This document shows positions 44,363 through 53,107 of a stretch of DNA of 64,000 nt, in pieces (position 1 is the stretch's first letter; each line of letters starts with the position of its first letter). Position numbers and translations under genes: made by a program. Below the pieces are notes generated by a model. The model saw nothing but the letters and a program-made list of their open reading frames with translations, was not told where the DNA came from and made no database searches. The DNA is from Gemmatimonadaceae bacterium (GTDB lineage: Bacteria > Gemmatimonadota > Gemmatimonadetes > Gemmatimonadales > Gemmatimonadaceae), in assembly GCA_016720905.1 (NCBI GenBank), contig JADKJT010000035.1, positions 32,912-96,911 on the forward strand, written 5' to 3'.

Positions 44363-45031
44363 TCAGCCCCGTCGCGATCGACGTGCCGCTTGCAGCGTCG
44401 GGACAATGACGCCGCCGCCGCCGTCCTCGGCCACACCGGTTCCGTGCCAAGGGGCGAGCAGCCACTTCACTGCGTCCACATCACGCGACATGCTGGCGTC
44501 CGCCTCGCCAATGGTGCCATCGGCGCGCACGCCGTGCACGGCGATTCGCACGGTTTCGGTGCTGCTGGAAATGGTGAGTGCGACGTGGCCGTCAACTCCA
44601 CCGACCACGCGATGGGCCGCCCCGAGCATCACGGTCACCGCCATCACCAGGGCCGCCGGGTCGGCGTACGCCGGCTGCAGGTCGCCATCGAGTGCGACCA
44701 CCGTCTCCAAGTCACGAACATCGGGATGATACGACTGGAGCGCGACCGCTTGCGTGGTGGTGTCGGTCGGGACAATCGGCTCGGCCACGGCGTCCGCTCG
44801 TCTCGGCAGCAGACGCAACAACTGCAGCAGCGCATCCAGACGTTCGCTCTCCGCCCGCAGGGTGGCAGCAGACGTCTCGAGGGACGCCGGCTGCATCTCG
44901 ATCATGTAGGCCACGGCGCCAACCGTCCCCACGCGGTTGCTGAGCGCATGTGTCAGGCCGCGCAACAAATCGTCATGTACGGAGAGCCAGCGGGCCGCGC
45001 CCGTCTGCTCGCCGCTCACTGACTCGTCCAC
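44363..45031 (-). CDS. Histidine-kinase-like / ChpT-like protein
   Basis: The protein is 222 aa. A helix near residues 18-45 reads HDDLLRGLTHALSNRVGTVG, resembling the dimerisation/phosphoacceptor helix of histidine kinases with a candidate His at about residue 28. The C-terminal half could be a degenerate ATPase fold (GHVALTISSSTETVRIAVHG), without a clear N-box. There is no membrane or sensor domain. It is divergent from motA and convergent with csrA. A ChpT-like phosphotransfer protein or a kinase for the regulator at 11347 is possible; both are inference. Confidence 0.55.
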   Translation of the reverse strand: MDESVSGEQTGAARWLSVHDDLLRGLTHALSNRVGTVGAVAYMIEMQPASLETSAATLRAESERLDALLQLLRLLPRRADAVAEPIVPTDTTTQAVALQSYHPDVRDLETVVALDGDLQPAYADPAALVMAVTVMLGAAHRVVGGVDGHVALTISSSTETVRIAVHGVRADGTIGEADASMSRDVDAVKWLLAPWHGTGVAEDGGGGVIVPTLQAARRSRRG

Positions 45032-45052
45032 TCACACCCCAGGATCGCCCGC

Positions 45053-45910
45053 GTGTTCGTCATCATTGGCTTGGTCATCGTGTTTGGATCCGTCATCGGT
45101 GGCTATATGATGCACCATGGCGAGCTGATGGTGCTGGTGCAGCTCAACGAGTTCCTCATTCTCGGTGGTGCGGCCGTCGGCACATTGATCATCGCCAACC
45201 CGCCGGCGGTGCTGAAGGCCTGTCTGGGACAGACCCTTGGCTTGCTCAAGCCCAATCCGTACGGTGCCAAGGCGTATGCGGAACTGCTGCAGGTACTCTA
45301 CGAGATCTTCCAGAAGGCCCGCAAGGACGGACTGGTCGGCCTTGAGTCGCACATCGAGAATCCGGAAAGTAGCGACATCTTCCAGAAATATCCGTCGTTC
45401 ACAGGCAGCCACCATGCCATCGCGCTGCTGTGCGACACGCTGAAGGTCCTCCTGACGGGAACGGTGGAGGATCACAATCTGGCGGAGATCCTGGACGTTG
45501 ACCTCGACAAGCATCATCACAAGACGATGCAGGTTCCGCATGCGATCACCACCGTGGGCGATGCCATGCCCGGCTTCGGCATCGTGGCCGCCGTGCTTGG
45601 CGTCATCATCACGATGGGATCGATCGGCGGCGCCGCGTCGGAAATCGGTGAAAAGGTCGCCGCCGCGCTGGTCGGGACGTTCCTGGGCATTTTGCTGGCG
45701 TACGGCGTATTCGGTCCCCTGGCCAAGGCCATGGAGAATCGCATTCACGCCGAGCACGATTACATGCTGTGCATCCGGACCGCACTGCTGTCGTTTGCCC
45801 GTGGCGATGCGCCCATGACGGCGGTGGAGTTTTCGCGGCGCAACATCGAACCGCACGAGCGGCCGAGCTTCGCCGAACTCGAAGAGCTCACCCGGAAGAA
45901 GGCGGCCTGA
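45053..45910 (+). CDS. motA: Flagellar motor stator protein MotA
   Basis: The protein is 285 aa from a GTG start. It has the MotA/PomA layout: two N-terminal helices (FVIIGLVIVFGSVIGGYMM and LILGGAAVGTLIIANPP), a large cytoplasmic loop, and two C-terminal helices (PGFGIVAAVLGVIITMGSI and AALVGTFLGILLAYGVFGP). It conducts ions with MotB to drive rotation. Sequence style (long loop, HHHK segment) suits the proton-type MotA, but ion choice is not provable. motB follows after 2 bases. Confidence 0.95.
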   Translation: MFVIIGLVIVFGSVIGGYMMHHGELMVLVQLNEFLILGGAAVGTLIIANPPAVLKACLGQTLGLLKPNPYGAKAYAELLQVLYEIFQKARKDGLVGLESHIENPESSDIFQKYPSFTGSHHAIALLCDTLKVLLTGTVEDHNLAEILDVDLDKHHHKTMQVPHAITTVGDAMPGFGIVAAVLGVIITMGSIGGAASEIGEKVAAALVGTFLGILLAYGVFGPLAKAMENRIHAEHDYMLCIRTALLSFARGDAPMTAVEFSRRNIEPHERPSFAELEELTRKKAA

Positions 45911-45912
45911 TC

Positions 45913-46824
45913 ATGGCCGCCCGCGCTGGCAAGAAGGTCATCATCGTCAAGAAGGTCATCAAGGGCGGCGGCGGCCACCACGGTGGATCGTGGAAGGTGG
46001 CCTACGCCGATTTCGTGACGGCCATGATGGCGTTCTTCATGGTGATGTGGATTCTCGGCATGGACGACAAGACGAAGCAGGCCATCGAGGGCTACTTCGC
46101 CAATCCGGTCGGCTACAAGAAAGGCTACGGCGCGGGTTCGAGTCCGTTGTCAACCGGCAGCACGCCTTCGAACGTGCAGAAGACCCAGCTGCGGATGATC
46201 GTGCGCTCCACCGAACAACGGACATTTGAGCAGCTCAAGTCGCAGATCCTCGACAAGCTGGCCAAGAGTGATTCGCTCAAGCGCCTGAACGCGTTGATTG
46301 ACGTGCAAGTCACAACGGATGGCTTGCGGATTGAATTGGTCGAAACGGGCGCTGGCGATGTCTACTTCCCGCTTGGATCGGCGCGCATGAAGGCCGCAAC
46401 AATGCTCGCGCTGCAGTTGATTGGCAGTGAACTGGCCCAGATGCAGCATCCCGTGGTGCTGGAAGGCCACACCGATGCGGCCAAGTTCGGTTCGGATGGC
46501 GGCTACGGAAACTGGGAGCTCTCGGCGGACCGCGCGAACGCCGCACGCCGCGTCCTGGAGAGCGCCGGCGTCACGGGTGGACGCGTTGTCGGCGTGACGG
46601 GTCTCGCCGACACGCACCCCCGGGTGCCGGACGATCCCATGGCGTCGGCCAATCGGCGCATCTCGATTCTGCTGCCCTACAGTCGGGTCAACGCCAGCGA
46701 TGCGTCGGCCGAAGACATGGCCGCGACGAAACGGGACTCCTTGATTGCCAACATCGGCAAGCCGTTGCCGCAATCGCCGTCAACGACCATGCCAGTGGCC
46801 GCCGCCATTCCGCCACGGCCGTAG
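45913..46824 (+). CDS. motB: Flagellar motor stator protein MotB
   Basis: The protein is 303 aa from the ATG two bases after motA. After a Lys/Gly-rich start it has one membrane helix with the ion-binding aspartate in AYADFVTAMMAFFMVMWIL. The OmpA-like peptidoglycan-binding domain follows, with VVLEGHTDAAKFG and NWELSADRANAARRVLE. It anchors the stator to peptidoglycan. It ends 4 bases before the convergent EAL-HDOD gene. Confidence 0.96.
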   Translation: MAARAGKKVIIVKKVIKGGGGHHGGSWKVAYADFVTAMMAFFMVMWILGMDDKTKQAIEGYFANPVGYKKGYGAGSSPLSTGSTPSNVQKTQLRMIVRSTEQRTFEQLKSQILDKLAKSDSLKRLNALIDVQVTTDGLRIELVETGAGDVYFPLGSARMKAATMLALQLIGSELAQMQHPVVLEGHTDAAKFGSDGGYGNWELSADRANAARRVLESAGVTGGRVVGVTGLADTHPRVPDDPMASANRRISILLPYSRVNASDASAEDMAATKRDSLIANIGKPLPQSPSTTMPVAAAIPPRP

Positions 46825-46828
46825 CGCG

Positions 46829-48124
46829 TTACGCGCGGTTCGCGCTCTGGATTCGATCGCGGGCCCACTGCGCCGCTTCGGCGTACATCGCCGCAGGGTC
46901 CAGACCGCGATCGGTCGCGTCGTCCACGTACGACGCATCCACCGTCAGCCAATCGCCGGCGTCGTAGGCTTTCGCCAAGGCCAGGGTCGCCGCGTGCGGC
47001 CCGGTGCCCCGCAGCAGTGCATTGCGGATGTCATCAGTGACCGGCAACTGCTCGAGAATTTGTGGCATGGGCTGCGCCAGCAACACGTCGATGAATGACA
47101 GCAGACCAACCATGAATCGCGCCGCCGGATCGCCCGATCCCGCACGTTCGGTCAGCAGCTCGCAGAAGCGGGCGCGAATCATGGCTTGCATCACCACTTC
47201 GTTCGCGACCGGGCTTTGCGTCGCCACCGACGCCACCAGCATCACCAGCAACCATCGTGAGAGCGCTTCGCGCCCAACCAGCCGGATGGCATGTGGAATG
47301 GACTCGACCGAGCGGGCGCCAAACGATGCCGAGTTGACGATGCGCAGCAACGCCAGCGAGAGGGAAGGGTGCGAACGGAACGCCTCCTCCAGCGCCGTAT
47401 CACTCACCCGCGAGTCGCCCAGCAGCCCCATGACGTTGAGCATGGTGGTCTGCGCCAGCGAGATCGCGCGTCCATCAAGCGTCTCCGGTCGACTGAAGAC
47501 ATAGCCCTGGAACAGGTCGCATCCCAACTGCTGACATTCCGTTCGCATGGCGCCCGTCTCGACCCGCTCCGCCAGCACAGTGAGGCCCAGGCGTCGCAGA
47601 CGCGTGACCGTGGGCGCCAGCTCGTCGCGCGTGAGATGCAACACATCCAGCTTCACGATCTTCACCAGCGGCAGGAGCACATCGAGTGACGGGCGACCGT
47701 CGTAGTCATCCAGCGCCAGCGTGTAGCCATCCGCCACGGCACGCCGACAGGCGTCTACTACGGCTGGCTCGCCATCGATTGATTCGAGCAGTTCCAGCAC
47801 GACCGTGGAGGGATCGAAGACCTTGTAGAGCTCGCCCACCAGATGATCGCGGGTAATATTGACAAACGCCAGCACCCCGTCGGTGAGCCGATCGAGTCCG
47901 ATCGACACCACGGCGTGCAACGCGGTGTCACTGCACATCGCGTCGCCGGAGATACTCCCTGAGTTGAGAGCTCCCGCACTGGCGCGATACAGCAGTTCGT
48001 ACGCCACGCGGCGATTCCCGGTGTCAAATATCGGATGCCGCGCGACGTAAACCGTCTGCGCGGATGAAAGCGGTTCGGAAGTGGAGGTCGGCACAAGATC
48101 GAAGTTACGGAACGCCTGCTTCAT
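46829..48124 (-). CDS. EAL-HDOD domain signalling protein
   Basis: The protein is 431 aa from the ATG at 48124. The first half is an EAL-type c-di-GMP phosphodiesterase domain: the Glu in YELLYR, Asn in FVNITRD, Glu in VLELLES, Asp-Asp in LALDDYD, Lys in VKLDVL, Glu in AERVET and Gln in LFQGYVFSRP sit at the usual catalytic positions. The second half is an HDOD domain (LSLALLRIVNSASFG). Such proteins link second-messenger levels to motility. A weak GG-N10-GC sigma-54 match lies about 45 bases upstream on this strand (48156-48173). The gene is convergent with motB. Confidence 0.88.
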   Translation of the reverse strand: MKQAFRNFDLVPTSTSEPLSSAQTVYVARHPIFDTGNRRVAYELLYRASAGALNSGSISGDAMCSDTALHAVVSIGLDRLTDGVLAFVNITRDHLVGELYKVFDPSTVVLELLESIDGEPAVVDACRRAVADGYTLALDDYDGRPSLDVLLPLVKIVKLDVLHLTRDELAPTVTRLRRLGLTVLAERVETGAMRTECQQLGCDLFQGYVFSRPETLDGRAISLAQTTMLNVMGLLGDSRVSDTALEEAFRSHPSLSLALLRIVNSASFGARSVESIPHAIRLVGREALSRWLLVMLVASVATQSPVANEVVMQAMIRARFCELLTERAGSGDPAARFMVGLLSFIDVLLAQPMPQILEQLPVTDDIRNALLRGTGPHAATLALAKAYDAGDWLTVDASYVDDATDRGLDPAAMYAEAAQWARDRIQSANRA

Positions 48125-48196
48125 GATGGCGTAGTCTATCTGCAGGCGATGGGAGGGCAATCGTCGCCCCCGCACATTTCATGGAGTATCGGCCGC

Positions 48197-49093
48197 ATGA
48201 TCCCGCAAACATTGTCATTCCTCGCGCCACGTTGGGGCCGCGTTGCGACGGCGTGGATGTTGGCGGTCGCGGTCGTCGCGTGCGACAAGGCGCCGCGCAG
48301 AGTGGCCATGGACTCGCTCCTGGATCGCGACCTGACGCTGGCAGGGGCGGCAGCCCCGTCGCCGCTCCCGCTGACCCTTTCGGACACGGCGCCAACCGGG
48401 CCGACAACGCCGGCGCGCGTTCCCCAAGCGGTACATCGCACGCCGACAACTCAACGACCGCGGCCGCCGCGCCAGGTCGTGTCCACTCCGTCGGCGGCCG
48501 CGCCCCTCCCGAGTCCGACGCCCGTTCCCTCCACACTCCCTGAGAGCGTCACACCCGATCGCGCGTCAGCAGCCGGAACTCGCCACGCGCTGGGAAGCGG
48601 CTCTATCCTCACTGGCCAAACCACCGCGCAGCTCTGTTCACTGGCGAACCGTCCCGGCGATCGCATCGTGGCCTCGCTCAGCACCGACGTCGCCTCTCCA
48701 GACGGCGGCGTGCTTCGTGCCGGTACGCCGATTCTGGTCGAAATGGCCGTGCCCTCCGATGCGGGGTTTGCCTTCAGGGTCATCGCGGTCCAGGTGGACG
48801 GGGTGCTGATCCCGATCACTGGCATCGTCAGGGTCGATGGGCCAACAACCAGGCACCAGGTTTCCAAGGGTGGCAATCAAGGAAAGGTGATTGGCGGTGC
48901 CGTTGCCGGCGCGATCCTCGGGCGCGTGCTGGGCGGCGGTGCAAAAGGTACTGTCATTGGCGCCGCGGGCGGCGCGGCCGCTGGCACGATTGCCGCCTCT
49001 CGTAATACTGTCACTGATGTCTGTTTGCCTTCCGGGGCGAACCTGACGGTAACGCTGTCCGCCCCACTCGTGCTCACCACAGGAACTCCGTGA
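48197..49093 (+). CDS. Lipoprotein with glycine-zipper segment
   Basis: The protein is 298 aa from the ATG at 48197. The signal peptide ends in AVAVVACDKA, a lipobox with Cys, so it is lipid-anchored. A long Pro/Ala/Thr linker is followed by a beta-rich domain (SGSILTGQTTAQLCSLANR). Near the C-terminus comes a glycine-rich run GKVIGGAVAGAILGRVLGGG and GTVIGAAGGAAAG, like a glycine-zipper 2TM segment. The function is unknown. It overlaps the ABC ATPase gene by four bases and could be an accessory of that exporter. Confidence 0.72.
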   Translation: MIPQTLSFLAPRWGRVATAWMLAVAVVACDKAPRRVAMDSLLDRDLTLAGAAAPSPLPLTLSDTAPTGPTTPARVPQAVHRTPTTQRPRPPRQVVSTPSAAAPLPSPTPVPSTLPESVTPDRASAAGTRHALGSGSILTGQTTAQLCSLANRPGDRIVASLSTDVASPDGGVLRAGTPILVEMAVPSDAGFAFRVIAVQVDGVLIPITGIVRVDGPTTRHQVSKGGNQGKVIGGAVAGAILGRVLGGGAKGTVIGAAGGAAAGTIAASRNTVTDVCLPSGANLTVTLSAPLVLTTGTP

Positions 49094-49833
49094 TCGAAGT
49101 CGAGCAGTACACCAAGCTGTATGGCGAGATGATTGCCGTGAATGCGCTGTCGTTTACCGTCCCGGCCGGTGAAGTGCTTGGGCTGGTCGGTCCCAATGGA
49201 GCCGGAAAAACCACCACGCTGCGCGCGCTCGCCGGCATCCTGCAGCCGACCTCCGGGAGCATTCGCATCGCCGGCATCGATCTGAAGTCGCATCCGGTTG
49301 ATGCCAAGGCGCGGTTGGCCTTCATCCCCGACGAGCCGCAGCTGTTCGACTACCTCACCGTTACCGAGCATCTGCAGTTCATCGCCCGTCTGTATGGTGT
49401 CGACGATGCCGCACCGCGTATTCCGGTGCTGCTCGAGGAGCTCGAACTCACCCCCAAGCGCGATGCACTGCCGCCGGAGCTGTCCCGCGGCATGAAGCAG
49501 AAGCTGGCCATTGCCTGCGGATTGCTCCATCGCCCCGCCGTGGTCCTGTTGGACGAACCGTTGACCGGTCTTGATCCCGTCGGCATTCGCCGCATGAAGG
49601 AGACCATCACGGCCCGGGCGAGAGAAGGCGCCGCGGTAGTATTGAGTTCCCACCTGCTGCATCTGGTTGAGGAACTGTGCACGCGTATTCTCGTTATCCG
49701 TCGCGGTCAGGCCGTGGCGATCGGCACCATTCCTGAAATCGTGATGGCGCACCCGGAGCTGGCCGGACATTCGCTGGAAGAGATGTTCATTGCGCTTACC
49801 GGCGATGGGACGACCGCCTCGGCATCCGCATGA
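49090..49833 (+). CDS. ABC transporter ATP-binding protein
   Basis: The protein is 247 aa from the GTG at 49090, which overlaps the upstream stop. It has Walker A GPNGAGKTT, the signature LSRGMKQKLAIA and Walker B VVLLDEPLTGLDP, with no extra domains. It is an ABC-2-type exporter ATPase that powers the permease encoded next, with which it overlaps by four bases. The substrate cannot be assigned; such pairs export polysaccharides, lipids or drugs. Confidence 0.92.
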   Translation: MIEVEQYTKLYGEMIAVNALSFTVPAGEVLGLVGPNGAGKTTTLRALAGILQPTSGSIRIAGIDLKSHPVDAKARLAFIPDEPQLFDYLTVTEHLQFIARLYGVDDAAPRIPVLLEELELTPKRDALPPELSRGMKQKLAIACGLLHRPAVVLLDEPLTGLDPVGIRRMKETITARAREGAAVVLSSHLLHLVEELCTRILVIRRGQAVAIGTIPEIVMAHPELAGHSLEEMFIALTGDGTTASASA

Positions 49834-51593
49834 TCGAGAACCTGGGCGCGGAACAGCGAACGCCGGCGCCGGCGTCGGCCCTGTGGTTCCTGTATGTGCA
49901 CACGGCCCGCAATCGCTTTCAGGCGCAACTCAAGCGCGCCCGCAGTCCGCGCTACCTCGCGGCCGTCGTCCTCGGCATCCTCTACATCTGGTGGGCGATG
50001 TTCCGGAACACACGCCTGGGTGGAGGGCCTCTGGCGTCGATCGTGCGCACGGACATGATCCTGCCGGTCCTCGCGGCATTCCTGATGGTCTCGGCGGCTC
50101 GCTGGTGGATCTTTGGTGCCGATCGCGGCACGCTCGCGTTCGCGCCGGCCGAAGTGCAGTTCCTCTTTCCCGCTCCGGTCTCCCGGCGCGCGCTGGTCAA
50201 CGCCAAACTTGTCCGGACACAGCTCGCGATTCTCCTCAACACCGTCATCTTTTCGGTGCTGCTCCGCGGCGGCGGCGGATCCGCGCAGGGATGGCGCCGC
50301 GGCATCGCACTCTGGATCGGATTTTCCGTGCTCGCCCTCCATCGGCTCGGCGCCGCGATCGTGCGCGCCAATGCCATCGAGCATGAACGGCCCGGGCAAC
50401 GCCGGAGTCTCGCCCCCATCCTGATCTTCGGCGCTGTCCTTGGTGCCGTGGCCTGGGGGCTGGTGACAAAGCTCGCGGTCCTCAAAGCCGCCAGCACTCA
50501 AGGATTCAAGGCGGTGGCCCTCGCCATCGTCGACGCATTGCAGCAACCGATTCCGGCCGCCGCGTTGTGGCCCGTGCGCGCGGTACTCGCTCCGGTGTTT
50601 GCCACCGACGCTCGCAACTGGCTGTCCACCGTGCCGTTCGCGGTCGGCATCCTGCTCATACACTACCTCTGGGTCGTGCGACTTGACGCGGCATTCGAAG
50701 AGGCCGCGCTGGAAGCGACGCAGCATCGCGCCGAACGACTGCAGCGTTTTCGTTCGTCTCAGATGGGCAAGACGCGCTCCCGCAAAGGCAAGCTGACGCG
50801 CGTGCCGCGCCTCCCGTCATTCGGTCCGCCGGCGATCGCCGTGGCGTGGAAGAATGTCGCCGCCGCTATGCGTGGCGGTGCCTGGCGCTCCCAGTTGATT
50901 TCGTTCACCATCGGGCTGGTGATCATGGCGGTAGTCATTCGCTCGGCGTCGGAAGATGCCGCCGACCTGTTTGTCGGCATCACGGTCGGATGGGGCGCCA
51001 TGCTGGTGTTTGTCGGACCACTGTGGATGCGCTTCGATCTGCGCCTCGATTTGCCGAGGCTCGCGATTCTCAAAACCTGGCCCCTGCCGGGACGTCAGAT
51101 CGTTGCCGCCGAAATCGGCGCGGTCACGCTGCTCCATTCCGTCACCATCTGGTCGCTGATGGTCGTGCCGATCGTGCTGGCGGTGATGGAACCGACGCTA
51201 CTGGCCAAAAGTGGTGCAGGCATCCCGATGTTTCTGGCCGTCGCACTCGGCATCCCGGTGCTCAATGCGCTGATGTTCACGGTCCAGAACGGCACGGCGC
51301 TGCTCTTCCCCGCCTGGGTCAAACTCGGGACCGAGGCGAGAGGTTTCGAAACCATGGGCCAGAATTTGCTCACCATGGGTGCCACGACGCTGGTGGCCGC
51401 GGTGGCATTGGTGTTCCCCGTTGGTCTGGGACTCCTCATCGTCTATCTGGGGCGTGGCCTGGAGGGATGGGCGTTGCCGCTGGCGACATTCCTGGGCGGC
51501 ATTCTGCTATTGTTGGAACTGTGGCCGGTCATCATCTGGTTGGGTGATGTATTCGACCGAACCGATGTCAGTGACGTCGCCCTGGGCGCCTGA
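49830..51593 (+). CDS. ABC exporter permease
   Basis: The protein is 587 aa with several hydrophobic segments, such as YLAAVVLGILYIWWAMF, ILPVLAAFLMVSAARWWIF, AALVFPVGLGLLIVYLG and LATFLGGILLLLELWPVII. It has a YgaG/ABC-export-like mosaic rather than one classic ABC-2 domain, and long hydrophilic loops. It is encoded directly after the ATPase and a lipoprotein. The permease family is recognised by topology and context only. Confidence 0.8.
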   Translation: MIENLGAEQRTPAPASALWFLYVHTARNRFQAQLKRARSPRYLAAVVLGILYIWWAMFRNTRLGGGPLASIVRTDMILPVLAAFLMVSAARWWIFGADRGTLAFAPAEVQFLFPAPVSRRALVNAKLVRTQLAILLNTVIFSVLLRGGGGSAQGWRRGIALWIGFSVLALHRLGAAIVRANAIEHERPGQRRSLAPILIFGAVLGAVAWGLVTKLAVLKAASTQGFKAVALAIVDALQQPIPAAALWPVRAVLAPVFATDARNWLSTVPFAVGILLIHYLWVVRLDAAFEEAALEATQHRAERLQRFRSSQMGKTRSRKGKLTRVPRLPSFGPPAIAVAWKNVAAAMRGGAWRSQLISFTIGLVIMAVVIRSASEDAADLFVGITVGWGAMLVFVGPLWMRFDLRLDLPRLAILKTWPLPGRQIVAAEIGAVTLLHSVTIWSLMVVPIVLAVMEPTLLAKSGAGIPMFLAVALGIPVLNALMFTVQNGTALLFPAWVKLGTEARGFETMGQNLLTMGATTLVAAVALVFPVGLGLLIVYLGRGLEGWALPLATFLGGILLLLELWPVIIWLGDVFDRTDVSDVALGA

Positions 51594-51673
51594 CCCGGTT
51601 TACCCCCTGTACAGTAGTTTCGCGCACCCATCGATGCGGTCAGCGCACCAATCCTACTTGCCTGCATTCCGTC

Positions 51674-52318
51674 ATGTCGTCCGACGATTTCGAGTATCCA
51701 GACCACGTGCCCGACGACGAGTTCTCCGACTCGTCGTCGGGCGAACAGCGCCCGGCCGTGTTCGTGACCACCCGTGAGCCCGTGAACCTCACGGTCACGC
51801 AACTTGATGATGCGCGCGCGCCGGAGTCGTCCGCGTTGGCCGCCTACATCGATGGTCGTCTGGTGGCGCGCAGCGCCATGGCGCCCGAAGCCATTGCACG
51901 GCTGGTGGACTTGCATCTGTTCGACGTCCCCGTGCGGCTTGGCCTCTTTGCTTTCGAGGAGGCGCCGGGGCTGCAGTGTCGGCTGTTCGCCCTGGTGCCG
52001 CGCACTTCACTCGAGGCGGACGCGCACGCGTCGGAACCATGGAAGGCCAGTGTGCCCGCCTACGAGGCGATGGCCGACGACGACGATGACGATGATGACG
52101 ACGATGCGATGGACGGTGAGGACGACGACGGCGAAGATGACATGATGCCGTTCGAGACCATCCTCCTCGGGCATATCGTGCGCTTTGAAAAGGATCGGCA
52201 ACATCCTGACGAACTCGCCTTGGAAGCTGTCGATATTCTGCAGCGCATCATTCACGGCGCCGAGTCACTGGAAGACGCGGACCGGAAGGCGATCGACGAC
52301 TTGCTGGGATCGTTGTAG
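51674..52318 (+). CDS. Acidic protein with poly-Asp run, unknown function
   Basis: The protein is 214 aa and I do not recognise the family. The N-terminus is acidic and Ser-rich, the middle folds as beta-rich (LVARSAMAPEAIARLVDLHL and RLGLFAFEEA), and an Asp/Glu-rich stretch at about residues 135-157 includes ten Asp in a row. A helical end follows (ALEAVDILQRIIHG). There is no signal peptide. It stands alone between the exporter and convergent genes. Confidence 0.6.
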   Translation: MSSDDFEYPDHVPDDEFSDSSSGEQRPAVFVTTREPVNLTVTQLDDARAPESSALAAYIDGRLVARSAMAPEAIARLVDLHLFDVPVRLGLFAFEEAPGLQCRLFALVPRTSLEADAHASEPWKASVPAYEAMADDDDDDDDDDAMDGEDDDGEDDMMPFETILLGHIVRFEKDRQHPDELALEAVDILQRIIHGAESLEDADRKAIDDLLGSL

Positions 52319-52351
52319 CGACAGGCGTTCTCAACCGGCCGCAACGCGTCG

Positions 52352-53107
52352 TCAGCGTGTGTCGAGCGTCGCGGCCATCCAGTGCAGACGCTTCCACAGA
52401 TAGGACACGTACATCGCGCGGCGCCGCGCCACGTCGCCGCCGAATACGTCCAGCAACGTCTCCGGCACCACTGCAACGACCGCGTCGAGATCGGCGCGCG
52501 CACACCGCGGCATCAGCATTTCGTGTGCGGCTGACAACACCGGCTCGGCCCAGCCGAACACGTGCCCCGCGATGTCGTAGGGGCGATGCGCAGAATCTTC
52601 GCGCACGGCACTCCAGTCGTGGTGAAATGGCAGCGCCGCGCCGTGATCAATCAGCCAGTACGTGCCGCGACGCACCATGATATTGGGATTCGACGGCGAC
52701 CGATCGAGATTCTGCACCAGCACGTCCAACCAGAGCACCGACGCCGCCACCTCGAGCGGGACGCGTTCGTACTCGGGTCGCGTGAGATTGCGCGCCGCCT
52801 CCAGAAACTCGAACCCCACATTGACGCCGACGCTGGCGTCCAGCAGGTCACGCAACTCATCGCTGACATCCGCCGACGGCACGCGTGGTGGCAGCGTCAC
52901 CATCGCGCGAGCGGGAACGGCCAGCGAGAGCCGGTCGGCCAATTCGGCCACGATGAGTTCCGCAATGAGCGCCGGGATACCCTGCGCCGCGCCGCGCAGC
53001 TTGGTGAACCACAAACCGTCCGTCGTTTCGACGACCACGGGAGACGATGAGCCGTGACGTTCCCGGCGCACGACATGCATGGCCTGCACGGTTCGCATCG
53101 GCTTCAC
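52352..53107 (-). CDS. HipA-like kinase-fold protein
   Basis: The protein is 251 aa and resembles the HipA-like kinase domain found as a stand-alone gene, with a VLWLDVLVQNLDRSPSNPNI loop that recalls the catalytic loop of HipA (H/N-D-R-N) and a WLIDHGAALPFHH segment at the magnesium-binding position. HipA in toxin-antitoxin modules phosphorylates a tRNA synthetase, but no hipB is seen next to it. The protein overlaps rmuC by four bases on the same strand. The activity is uncertain. Confidence 0.65.
   Translation of the reverse strand: MKPMRTVQAMHVVRRERHGSSSPVVVETTDGLWFTKLRGAAQGIPALIAELIVAELADRLSLAVPARAMVTLPPRVPSADVSDELRDLLDASVGVNVGFEFLEAARNLTRPEYERVPLEVAASVLWLDVLVQNLDRSPSNPNIMVRRGTYWLIDHGAALPFHHDWSAVREDSAHRPYDIAGHVFGWAEPVLSAAHEMLMPRCARADLDAVVAVVPETLLDVFGGDVARRRAMYVSYLWKRLHWMAATLDTR

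Noticed and set aside
48186..48212. FliA-like -10 GCCGATAC on the minus strand before the EAL-HDOD gene
   Set aside because: The -35 at the right spacing reads ATGT instead of TAAA. An 8-mer like this is expected by chance a few times in the window.
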